Source: Malus domestica (lineage: Eukaryota > Streptophyta > Magnoliopsida > Rosales > Rosaceae). From it: 64,000 nucleotides of DNA. This document shows positions 12,801 to 23,205 of this stretch, in pieces. The notes below the pieces were generated by a model that worked only from the letters and a program-made list of their open reading frames with translations, made no database searches and had not been told where the DNA came from. The number at the start of each line of letters is the position of its first letter. Within the stretch, counting starts at the first letter, position 1. Where the stretch lies: positions 31,922,001 through 31,986,000 of the forward strand of contig NC_091667.1 of the NCBI RefSeq assembly GCF_042453785.1, given 5' to 3'. The translations under genes and the position numbers were made by a program.

Positions 12801-14420
12801 TGAGAGCTCGATCGATTAGAACTCTTATTCCTATATGAGGATGGAAACCACAACCGTCTAGAATTCGGGTTGCATGGTCTTTCTCCATCCCTTTAAAGAA
12901 ACATGCAATATCTAGAAAGATGTCCCTCTCTGTGTCATCTAGTCCATCGAAGCTTGATTTAAGCACATCATGAATTCCCCTTCGTGGAATTTTCCTTATT
13001 TTTTCTAACTCATCTTCCCACTCGCGTATAGTTTTGTTATGAAGAAAAGCTCCCAGGACTTTGAGTGCTAAAGGCAGACCTTGAGCATATTTTACAGCAC
13101 AAGTCGAGAGATTATCATAATCTCTGGTGGGTTGGTTTTTTCTGAAGGCGTGCCGCCTAAAGAGTTCCAGTGCTCCATAATCACTCAAGGTCTTGGGATT
13201 ATATATCACATCAGCTATGCTTAGTAACTGCGAATCTCTACTTGTGATAATAATCCTACTTCCACCACCAAAGCATTGTCGCTCTCCAAGTAAAGCTTCA
13301 ATTTGTTCTAATTTTTCCACATCATCAACAACAATAAGAACTTTTCTCTGACCAAGGCTTCTTAACATCACCTGAAAACCTCTTCTCGATATGTCAGAGC
13401 TCCCCACCTTGTTGTCCGAGATACTAGATAGAAGTTGTGTCTGCATATGTAGTTCGCCGTGCCTCATGAAACCCTCCTTGACATTTTTAAGAAAGCAACA
13501 AGCTTCAAATCGACAAGCGATTTTATCATAAACAGCATTAGCGATGGTTGTTTTGCCTAAACCACCCATACCCCATATTCCAACAACGCGAACATTATTC
13601 GTTTCACCTTCGGAGGGATATAATAATGAAAGCATTTCATGCATGTGAGAATCCATGTCAACCAAGCCATTATCTTTGCTTGATGTTGATGAGATTTTGA
13701 TCAATCTCGAATAAACATCTTCTACAATTTCCTCAATAAGCACTGCATCATTCCTGTCAAATTTTAAAAACAATATAACAACAACTCCAAATAATAATTA
13801 ATGGGTCTTTTTCATCTGTTAGTTTCCAAAAAAAATAGAAATTAAAACTAAAATCTAAATATTTGTCAAATTACCCTAAACGTTACAAAAATCCCAAAAA
13901 TTAAAAGGAAACTAAAACAAATTAGAATTTACTCATAGTTTCGCGAATCCCAGCCGGTTAAATCGGTGGCAGTCGTAAGAGCGGATCTCCAGCTCTGAAC
14001 CTCTTCCATTTTGGCGTTAGAATCAGGATCGTGCTGAGCAAAAGCTTCGGCGAATTTTCTCTTGAGTTTACGAACATCAGACGGATCAACTTCATAGAAA
14101 ATGGGGAGTACAATCTGGTTATTGGTATCCTTGCATTCCAGGATTTGCACAAGTTCTTTCAAGCACCAAGTGGAAGAAGCATAGTCTTGAGAGAAAACTA
14201 CAATCGAAATCCTCGACTCTCGAATCGCTGTTAGGAGCTGGGAAAGGTGGTCGCCTTTTCTGAGCTTCTCGGCATCAATGAAGGCGTTGATTGGTTTCTT
14301 AGCCAGAGCGTTGTAGAGATGGCTGACGAAGCCCTTGCGAGTGTCTTCCCCTCTGAAATTGATGAACACATCGTATTTCCAACCAAGGCCAGAAGAAGAA
14401 GAAGAAGAAGAAGAAGCCAT
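9859..14420 (-). CDS. TIR-NBS-LRR (TNL) disease resistance protein, C-terminally short
   Basis: An intracellular immune receptor. Four exons in consistent phase can be placed: 13933-14420, 12649-13753, 12094-12393 and 9859-11994, giving 4029 nt (1342 residues). TIR domain at about residues 17-155, with KYDVFINFRGEDTRKGF and the SxxYAxSxWCLKEL motif that contains the catalytic Glu of TIR NADases. NB-ARC from about 164: P-loop GMGGLGKTT (about 224-232), kinase-2 KVLIVVDDV, RNBS-B GSRIIITSRD, GLPLAL, and an MHD motif (ELEMHDSLEEMG). Exon 3 starts the LRRs, and exon 4 is almost wholly LRR, including nine 70-residue repeats. The protein stops within an LRR (LCNLAHLITDT, stop) with no post-LRR C-JID domain, which full-length TNLs usually have. 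All NB motifs are intact, so it may still be expressed. Confidence 0.9.
10082..11820 (-). repeat. Nine-copy, 210-bp in-frame LRR tandem repeat in the TNL gene
   Basis: The motif beginning GCTTGGAAGACTCTTAAG (plus-strand reading) recurs at 10111, 10321, 10531, 10741, 10951, 11161, 11371, 11581 and 11791, exactly 210 bases apart. Each unit encodes 70 residues, about three LRRs, of the pattern LKSLPSSIRMKSLKTFNL / CSxLEMFPEILEGMEELEEL / SGSKIKELPxSINNLTGL. Every copy is in frame and without stops. Copies differ at scattered sites, showing mixed ages. Confidence 0.95.
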
Positions 14421-17400
14421 TAATCGATCGCACCTGGTCAGCGATGATCGAGCAGCTAAGATTAAGAGTAATGTAAGAACAGAAATACTCGATTGATCTA
14501 TAAATTGAATCACCGAAAAAACTGGTCTGATCGATACGAAGTCAATGAGGACAAAGAAAATTATGGTTTATGTGTTTTCACATCTTCTAGGAAATTCAAC
14601 CAAAATAATTTTCTGGCAGGCAAAATTGACTTCAAAATATAAAATATTCTTCCAGATATGGACATATGAAGTTTCAGTGTGAAACGAATCTGCATACTTT
14701 GGTTTGGTTTTGACCCCAGAAAATGCTAAGAAATGATGGTTTAGCAGCTTTGCATGAGGGGACTGGGTCAAAAGTACTCTATTGAATCTACTCTTGCCTA
14801 CCAACAACTTCTTTGTAAGCCGGAAATATATCCCGATCTTCCTATTCACACGAAAAATGAGTAGGGCGACGGGAAATATTTCTGGTTAAGTGTAATTACC
14901 TCTTGTGCTTTGGCCGGTCAGTGCAAAACCAAATTCAGAGTATCCCACCAAAATACAAACTCACAGTTAAACAGTTTAAAATACAAGAAATAAAGGTACA
15001 GAGAGAACTACAAGGTTCGGCAAAACCCTGCCTATGTTCCTGAAGAAATATTGCTCTTCATTATGAGAATAATTAGTACAAGATACATTTAAGTTAAATC
15101 GACATAACCCAAACCCAATCCCTTGTACACTTACATAATTTTCCCAAGAGCCTCACTCTACCCCACAAGAGTTTCTCACTCTTACTCTCTATTTGCTTTC
15201 CTACGTGTTCCTCCGGATCAAAGCATAACTATTTCCTTTACTTAAAGTTATGCACCAACAATTATGCCAACAACCAAAGACCAAGAAAATCTTAAGTTCA
15301 CATGGCAACACCCTTTTCTATACCTACCTTATAGAGTACAACTTTTTCTCTATTTGTCATTTAATGCATAGAAAATAAAACATGCACAGTTGCGTGCAAG
15401 CAAACACAAAGTCAAGACTTGCTTGCTTCCAACTTTGCTTGTGGCAGACACCATGTCTTTTCTTGAAACAAGACTTCCATGCCACAACCGAAAGCCAAAC
15501 ACAAAGTCACAAATAGCTGTTGCCATTTCCCTGTAAAGCCAAATACAAAGTCACAAATAGCTGCTGCCATTTCCCTGTAGCATTCAGAAAGTTACACTAT
15601 CAAAATTGTTGCCAACTAATAACTCATAAGTATATGAGCCAAACACAACAATTGTAACGACAAAGGAGCAATTAATATAGTTGTTTGGTTTTTAATTTGA
15701 TGTCACGGTAGTAACGGTACTATGAAATCTTTGATATATTTGCTTTTAGCAACAAAACTACTAAAACTCCACAAATTGCTTATGAAAATAAAAAATATTG
15801 ACTAGATTTGAACTTGTGTAATCTACATCTTCACTACACATTGTTGCTCCGCTCGTGTTCTAAAGTTGACAATAGCTAGAAGGTCACAGCAAAGAAGCAG
15901 AGGAGGCTAACTATTACAGAAAATTTGTTTATTCAAAAGCATTAATAAAAACACACATTGAAATTAATTCACGCCAAAAATAAATAATACAGTGAAGGAT
16001 TTACAGTGGTAGCAGCTACACTACAACAATAGGGCGTCTGACCCTGTGCATTTTTATATTGGCTTTTGTGTTATCGGTTGTGACCGCTTGGGAGAGAAAG
16101 CATTTTCTGTTATGAATAAAAATATCATTGCATAACAAAATAGGAGATCATGGTTGACTGATAGTTTGGTTGTTTATTGTTTGTAATGAGAAAGATGTTT
16201 TTACTTCTAGTAATAATGAGTCTATATATGCAATGTTTTCATAACATAAAACCTCGCCAACAACAATTGTAACTTATTTGTGTTGATAAATTATGAATGA
16301 CATTAATATTGTCTAATATCTAAAAGAATTTGGATGCCTACATTTTTTTAGAACATTTTACCTTTATAAATTTGACGCCTCTCCCGACAATTCCTAACTT
16401 CGCCGCTGCTTCATTCAACTCCAAGTCCCAGTGGTTCTTGTCTATGATATCAATATACCTACTGTAAACGGTGACTTCAATATAAGCTACACTCAGTATA
16501 ACAAAAAGTGTGTATAGAGAATATATCTATGTATGAAAAAAATGGCAGTGGTTGTGTTTGTGTTGCCGAACGAATGATAATGAAATACTTAAACCCAAGT
16601 CAAGCTTCTTCAGTTCACAAAAATGAAAGTTTGTAATACTATAATGTTTGCATATAGACTTGAGAAATGACATACCGCCAGCCAGGAAGGTGTAGTGAAA
16701 GAGAGAGGAAAAGAGGAAAGAAACGAACACAAAAGGACAAAGACTATCAAATAGACAATAACAATGACTTCCTAGTGGTGGTTACAGCTATTCAACTATC
16801 GATAATGCATTATCTTAGGTTGAAATGTGGAAGCATCTGAGAGGTAGCATGGTAACAACTACTATACAATAAACAAAACTGATAAGAGAAAAGATCCAAA
16901 TGTGAAAGGATAATAAAGAACAGTTATTCAAGATCAGCAGTTTACAAGATTCGAACTTAGGACCACAATCTACTAGATCGTGGTATTAACTATTTTTTTG
17001 TATTAAGTAAAGTGGTGTTCTAATATAATTCTTAGGAATTTCAAGGAGGCATGTGGGGGTGAATCATTTTTTTTTCTAAATTCGGTGGTACAAAGGAAAA
17101 TTTTATTGATAACAGAAAAAGAAATTATATATAAAGGTAGACCATATAATAGACCCAAATTGATAAGGCTCCACTGCTAAGAACTATTGCAAAATGCGCA
17201 TTAGGATTAAACTTCTAGCATAAAGTAATTACCCTGTGAACCAACCTTCCACGCCAAGCCTCCACACACAGTCCGATATGTTGCAGCTGGTTTAGATACA
17301 TGTCCCCTGCGTGTTACAGAATCACAAGAGCAAGCTTACAAAACTGCAGTTTTGACTTATGGTTATTGCAAAAGGAAAATACAGGTTGGTGCCAGCAATT

Positions 17401-17451
17401 ACCAATGTAATTACTGTGGCAACCGCTAGAACTAATATGAAAGGAAACTGA
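14421..17451. other. TNL upstream region and intergenic DNA with duplicated blocks
   Basis: No gene was recognised. Three blocks here recur in diverged form downstream: 14790-14890 matches 18595-18700, 15660-15830 matches 18750-19260 (the second copy split by a MITE), and 15890-15975 matches 18535-18595. A stretch at 14990-15600 resembles repeat DNA but lacks readable ends. Confidence 0.5.
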
Positions 17452-18200
17452 TGTTGAATTAATGGCCAAATTGTAGTGGGCCGCCTATTGACCCAATAGC
17501 CCATTTAAAGGGCCTTTCTTCTTTGGCCCATGTGAAAGTCACGGGTGGCTTAGGGTTTTTATTAGGCAGCAATTGCTGCTTCTGATGGTAGCAAGGCAGC
17601 CGCATAGCAGCAGAAAAAGAAAAAAGAAAAGAGTGCTGCAGCCCACTTTGAAGAGAAGAAGAAAGTGCCCTCTCATTGGTTAGCTATCACTCCATCAAAG
17701 TTATAAAGGAATTTTAACGAAAAGACCGTGGTACTGTTCACTTTAACGAAAAATCACATTTTTACACTAAAAAGTCAAATATGGTACTATTCATTTTACC
17801 TTTTATTTTGTTCTTATCATTAAAACTCAAAGTTTTCAAGCCCTTTTTCATTAGTTTTCCTAAGTTATAATTGTTGTATTAGCTTTGAACTTTGTATATA
17901 GAGGAAATTATTCATTATATTTTCTTATCTATTTTTTTATTTTGTGAGTGAGAGTTATTTGGTGTATTGAGGTTTTGGGTTGTGAGATTACCAACACTTT
18001 GTAAACTCTCATTTGGTTGATAGTGGATTATTAGGTGAGCTCCTACTGCTCCGATGACGTACTCCAGTTACACTAACTGTTGAGGAACCTCGTTAAAATC
18101 TTGGTGTCTTTTATATTTTGTTCTTGCGTTCCATTTGATATATTTCTTGTGGGTTAGCTTAAGTTGGTTCCAATTGGTTTGGTGTTATCCTAGCACAACA
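17452..18200. mobile_element. Solo LTR, Ty1/copia-like, carrying a MITE
   Basis: The sequence starts TGTTGAATTAATGG and ends TAGCACAACA (TGTTG...CAACA termini). It is flanked by the 5-bp duplication ACTGA at 17447-17451 and 18201-18205. No internal retrotransposon sequence is present, so it is the product of LTR-LTR recombination. Without the inserted MITE it would be about 585 bp. The copia assignment comes from terminal motif and size. Confidence 0.7.
17707..17861. mobile_element. Small MITE, copy 1 (inside the solo LTR)
   Basis: A 155-bp element (AGGAATTTTAACGAAAAG ... ATTAGTTTTCCT) flanked by the 9-bp repeat AAGTTATAA at 17698-17706 and 17862-17870. A 9-bp duplication suggests Mutator-type mobilisation. 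Copies 2 and 3 lie at 18833-18986 and 31582-31739 in the opposite orientation. Confidence 0.7.
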
Positions 18201-18205
18201 ACTGA

Positions 18206-19609
18206 TTCCCAGTGAGCTGCAAGTTTGGCCATGGCGTGCCAGCACATGAAGAACTTACGTGTATTGGACTTATATGAATGAAACTGATTATCGGTCGAAG
18301 AGATGCTCAGATTAGAGTTAATGCACAATGAAACTGGTGTTATTTGGAAATCGCACGAGCATTCACTATCCGACGGTAATTCTCTCGTCTTCTCTTAATA
18401 AATTTGGACGTAACATGTTTAAGATGACTCTTCCAAACACATTTCTTATCCCTAATTTTTAATACCACCATATCACATCATAGTAAATCCAAATAACTAT
18501 CGAATGACATTTAGGCATCTGGAATATTAAATGCATTACTTTACATTGAAAAATTATTTATTCAACAGCATTAATAATACACACATTGAATCTACACTTC
18601 CCTACCCAACAGCTTCTTTGTAAACTAGAAATATATTCCGATCTCCCTATTCACATGAAGAGTGAGTTAGAGTGACTGGAAGTATCTGATTACGTGTACG
18701 CATACTACATATGTGCCATATCCAACGGTATTATTGCAGACATAAAGCACGCGATTAATGGTTGTTTGGCCTCTAATCTGATGTCATGGTAGTGACGGTA
18801 CTACTCTGAAATATTTGATGTATATGTTTTTAAGGAAAACTAATGAAAAGGGCTTGAAAACTTTGAGTTTTAACGATAAGGACAAAATAAAGGGTAAAAT
18901 GAATAGTATCAGGATTGACTTTTTAGTGTAAAAATGTGGTTTTTCGTTAAAGTGAACAGTACCGGAAGCTTTTCGTTAAAGTTCTCATGTTTTTAACTAC
19001 AAACTACTAGAACTTCACAAATTGCTTAAATACAAGTCGAAGCAATAACAAGAATATTTCTAATGGAACACCTTTCACAATCCGTGAAGAGCTAGTTCAG
19101 TAATAGACCGAGGGATAAGTAATTTGACTCATTCATATATCCAGATCATGAATGCATGTTTATGGAATCCATATTATGTAAGGAGACATTGCTTTTGCTA
19201 TTATGAAATTTTAAAAATAAAATAAAAATTTGACTAGATTAGAACTTGCATAATCTACGTTTTATTCATGGCATGCGATTATTAATGATTAAAGCTAAGC
19301 TTAATGCTATGGGAGGTAAAGTAGTGGAAAGCAAATCCATGGCACTCATGGCACTTATGGAGAAGATGAAGAAAAGAAACTTAGGTCGTATTTATATACA
19401 AACGCGTTACTAAATCACAGAAATGACAACGAGAGAGTTTGTGATTGTTGACAACCAGTGAGATGTGAAATTGAGAACACATGCAAGAGTTACATACTAG
19501 TACATGAATCATCTTAAAAGAGAAAAAAATGAAAAAGTGGAACTGTGTCAGTAGTTGCATGGTGATTACTGACTGTCCTAAAAAAAGCCTTCAACCCCAC
19601 GTCTTGCTC
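18206..19609. other. Intergenic DNA with second copies of the duplicated blocks
   Basis: Diverged repeats of the 14.8-16.0 kb region occupy about 18535-19260. No gene was recognised. MITE copy 2 interrupts one block. Confidence 0.5.
18833..18986. mobile_element. Small MITE, copy 2, with preserved empty site elsewhere
   Basis: A 154-bp element (AGGAAAACTAATGAAAAGG ... CGTTAAAGTTCTC) flanked by ATGTTTTTA at 18824-18832 and 18987-18995. The related duplicated block near 15745-15765 lacks the insertion, which confirms the element borders. Confidence 0.75.
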
Positions 19610-19686
19610 TTAGGCCATCTCTAACCGAGGGCTGGCCAGAGGGCTTGTTTGAGCCCTCTGGCCCTCCAAGATTCCCCAAGATATTA

Positions 19687-20555
19687 GGCCATCTCCAACC
19701 GATGGCTGGCCAAAGGGCTCGTTTTAGCCCTCTGGCCCTCCAAGATTCTCCAAGATATTAATATTTTAATGAACAGTACATGGTCATATTTGCCTCCGTC
19801 TCCAACCGAGGGCCAGAGGGCTTGTTTTAGCCCTGTCAAAAAAAACCGTCTCCAACCGAGGGCCAAACATAATTTATTATTTAAAAACTACAACTTAATT
19901 TTATTTAAAAATCATGTTGGTTAGTGTTGTATAATTTTTATGTCGGTTAATGTTATTTAATGTTGTTTCATATTGTTTAATGTTGTTTCATGTTACTTAA
20001 TTTAATTTAATGTTGTATAATGGCTTAGGAAGTTATAGGAAAAAATAGAATTTAAAAAAAATATGAAACAAATTTTGTGAAATATAAGTTATAGGAAAAA
20101 ATGGAATTTAAAAAAAAAAAATATGAAACAAATTTTGTAAAATAGAAGTTATAGGAAGTTATAGAAAAAAAAAGAAAAAAAAAGGTTTAAATTCATAAAA
20201 AAAAAAAGTTTAAATTCATAAAAAAAAAAAAAGGATTTACAACGGCTAGTGGCACTAGCCGTTGGAAGTTTGAATTCAAAATGTTATTTCTGTCGGTTGT
20301 AACCGACAGAAATAATATATATTATATTATTTCTGTCGGTTATAACCGACAGAAATAAGAAACATTAAAAAAAAAATAGCCAGCCCGAGGCTGGCTGGCT
20401 GGCCGAAAGCAGCCAGCCCTCCAGCCCTCCAGCCTTCTCCGATCCCGTGGGGCCCTCCCAGATTCCCGAGCCCTCTCGCCTAGCCCCCGGTTGGAGACGG
20501 TTTTAGGGCTATTTTCGGCCCTCTGGCCCTCTGGACCCTTCGGTTGGAGATGGCC
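19687..20555. mobile_element. PIF/Harbinger-type element B nested in element A
   Basis: An 869-bp relative of element A, with termini GGCCATCTCCAACCG and CGGTTGGAGATGGCC, flanked by TTA at 19684-19686 and 20556-20558. Host sequence on its two sides (CCAAGATATTA and TTAATATTTTAATGAACAGT) joins into the continuous subterminal sequence seen inside B itself (CAAGATATTAATATTTTAAT at about 19750). It has no ORF. Confidence 0.75.
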
Positions 20556-20988
20556 TTAATATTTTAATGAACAGTATAGGACCATATTTGCCTCCGTCTC
20601 CAACCGAGGGCCAGAGGGCCAAATGGCTCGTTTTAGCCCTGTCACAAAAAACCGTCTCCAACCGAGGGCCAAAGGGTCATAGGGCCAAACATAATTTATT
20701 ATTTAAATTTAAAAACTACAACAACTTAAATTTAGAAACAACAACTTATATTTAAACACTACAAATTAAATTTAAAAACAACATTAACTTAAATTTAAAA
20801 ATTACAACGACTTAAATTTAATATCCATAATCAATATCATCTTCATCATCCGCCATTGTAGGAGTATAGTCAGAGGTAAACAATTGCCGCCTAGCCATAA
20901 TTTCTTTTTTTTTCCTATCAAAATAGGCCTTACTCATTGGAGTGTAATTCGAAGCGTTCCTTTCCATATTCTTATCATCCATCTCTTC

Positions 20989-21780
20989 TTATATTTGTTT
21001 GGCTCGCTCTTCATGTCTACACTTCCTTTCTTCCGCCTCACGAGCATTTTGCTCCGCCAGTAATCGAAATGAGGCCGCCACTTCATGTTGAGCGGCGTAA
21101 TCAGCATTTGCCTTGCCCTTTTCCCTCAACCTTCGGGCCTTGTTTCGTCCCATAGCCCTAGGTAAAGAAATTTCGGATGGAGTCGGATTTTCTACCCTTG
21201 TTTGTTGAATGGTAGGAGATTCATCTTCATTCATATCTACAGATGGGGATGCAGCTTCCAAAGGATCCACTCTATGTTGAGGTGGATCTTCAAATAACAC
21301 CCACCCTTTACAAATTTCCCAACAACCGTGAAACTGAAAGGGTTTTGAGCTGCCCTCCATATACAATTCCTCCGCTTGGCGTACCTAGAAAATATAATTA
21401 AAAAAAATTTAGGAAATTAATTCACGAAATTAATGTAATATAATTAAACATTTAAAATAAACTGTAAAAACACTAACTTTGTCATAGTAATTGGAGCCGC
21501 TTTCATGTCTACTTGCTGCTGCTAATAGTGCTTGATGCCATTTATTCAAACTTGGATGAAGATGTTTCTTCCATCTTGAAGAACAACTTTCGTGGTTTCG
21601 GGTATTCGGTGGAATGGTGCCTTCGTAGAACTCTAAGTATTTTTTGGACACACGAGTCCAAACACCTTCACTTGTTTGAGAAATCTCCCTCACACTATCT
21701 TCTGAGATCCATCTATAAGCCTTGCAAAGAGCTTCATCTTCTTTTCGGGTCCAAGTCCTACCTTTCATTGCAGATGAGGC
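20989..21780 (-). CDS. Harbinger ORF1: Myb/trihelix-like DNA-binding protein
   Basis: The first exon starts at the ATG at 21780-21778 (MASSAMKGRTWTRKEDEALC) and encodes a Myb/SANT-like domain with spaced tryptophans (W in RTWTRKED, VWTRVSKKY, RWKKHL) as found in ORF1 proteins of PIF/Harbinger transposons. It continues to about 21480 (ESGSNYYDKV). The second exon (about 21386-20989) encodes a linker with QFHGCWEICKGWVLFEDPP and an Arg/Glu-rich helical tail (GRNKARRLREKGKANADY). In active elements ORF1 works with the DDE transposase to recognise the termini. There is no transposase in this element. Both parts are open; the intron between them (about 21387-21478) is inferred. Confidence 0.65.
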
Positions 21781-21784
21781 CATT

Positions 21785-22030
21785 TTTTTTGAAAAAAAAT
21801 GAAGGAAATATTGAAGGAAATATTGCAAATGAAATGAAGAAATATTATAGATGAAGGAAATATTGAAAAATTGAAACAAATATTATAGATGAAGGAAATA
21901 TTGGAAAATATATTGAAGGAAATATTGAAAAATTGAAACAAATATTATAGATGAAGGAAATATTAGAAAATTTATTGAAGGAAATATTGAAAAATATTGA
22001 AGAAGGAAATATTGCAAATGAAGTGAAGAA
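21785..22030. repeat. Short tandem repeat upstream of Harbinger ORF1
   Basis: A GAAGGAAATATTGAAAAATT-type unit recurs with variation from about 21800 to 22015, in units of about 35-60 bp. It lies where the leader of ORF1 should be. Confidence 0.6.
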
Positions 22031-22375
22031 TTGAAAGAACTTCACCATATTTATAGAAGAAAAAAATGTTTAAAATAAATTTAAAAAAAAAAAAAAAACC
22101 AACGGCTAGCTGACTCAGCTAGCCGTTATATTAAAAAACATTTCAAACTATTAGTGTCGGTTATAACCGACACTAATAGTATAACTATTAAAAAAAAAGC
22201 TCTTTAATGCTGTCGGTTTTAGCCGACAGCAATAGGAAACATTAAAAAAAAAAATAGCCAGCCCTCCAGCCTTCCCAGATTCCAGAGCCCTCTGGCCTAG
22301 CCCTCGGTTGGAGACGGTTTTAGGGCTATTTTCGGCCCTCTGGCCCTCTGGACCCTTCGGTTGGAGATGGCCTTA

Positions 22376-22614
22376 CATCCTGGTATATAGCGAGTGCTTC
22401 TTCTATGATCTTAGCTTGAGCCAACAACTCAGCTTTCTTTTTCCCGGATGGATGGGTTGAAAGATAACCTCTGAGTGCCATAGTCACCACCAATAATCTT
22501 GCTCGACTTCTCGTACACAATTGGACACACTCTGGGATCGTATCCATCAGAAGCCCAATTCCATCTTGTGTAAGAGAGAGAGCATGAGAACACGAATATG
22601 AAAAATGAAAGAAT
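22376..22614 (-). pseudogene. Orphan exon-like fragment of an unidentified host gene
   Basis: On the minus strand an open frame reads IGLLMDTIPECVQLCTRS, then ARLLVVTMALRGYLSTHPS and AELLAQAKIIEEALAIYQD, preceded by an acceptor-like ACACAAG at about 22615 and followed by a GTAAG donor-like site. Composition looks protein-coding, but I do not recognise the family. A second frame of the same stretch (22429-22626) is also open, so the frame is uncertain. The fragment is hemmed in by Harbinger element A and the hAT element, with no partner exons nearby. It is either a gene broken by transposons or a captured fragment. Confidence 0.35.
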
Positions 22615-23205
22615 TGTATTCAGCATCTTGTCAGGCTATCAAATTGGTACACAAGCATTATGATGATCTTGTCAAGTGTCAATTGGTACACAAGCATTAT
22701 GATGTAATCAAGGAAGAAAATATCGGTAATATCGGAAATATCGGTAGTCCGAAAACACGGAAATATCGATAGAAATATCGGTAAAATATCGATATCGATA
22801 AAAATTACATGGAAACCACGGAAATTGTAAGAAAAACTTGGAAATTTTTATTGAAACTTTGTAGGATGTTTATTTAGTCACTTATCTATTAGTTTATCAC
22901 AAAAAATTGGAAGGAAATGCATTGCATGATAGATTTAACATTATCAAGTTGATTATATAGCGATCTGACAAACATTGTGAGTGTAGAAAATATGTAGTAA
23001 TTAATGAAAGAAGTCTAAACACACTATAATCATTTATATATAATGAATTAGTACAATATTTTACACTTTAGTACCACATAGAGTTCCTATGAGGTTCAAA
23101 TTTTTCACTATCTTCATCATCTCTATGTGTAGAATGAGTGTATTGTGAAGAGTAGTTATCAAATGATAAATCCCCAAAATAGTTTTGCATGTAATTGTTA
23201 ATATG

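Larger units (their letters stand above)
19613..22372 (-). mobile_element. PIF/Harbinger-type element A with Myb-like ORF1
   Basis: Begins GGCCATCTCTAACCGAGGG and ends CGGTTGGAGATGGCC, flanked by TTA at 19610-19612 and 22373-22375. It carries a two-part Myb/trihelix-like ORF1 on the minus strand but no transposase, so it is non-autonomous. Element B (19687-20555) is inserted near its left end. Subterminal regions contain palindromes built on CCGACAG / CTGTCGG (20290-20355 and 22150-22230). Confidence 0.75.
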
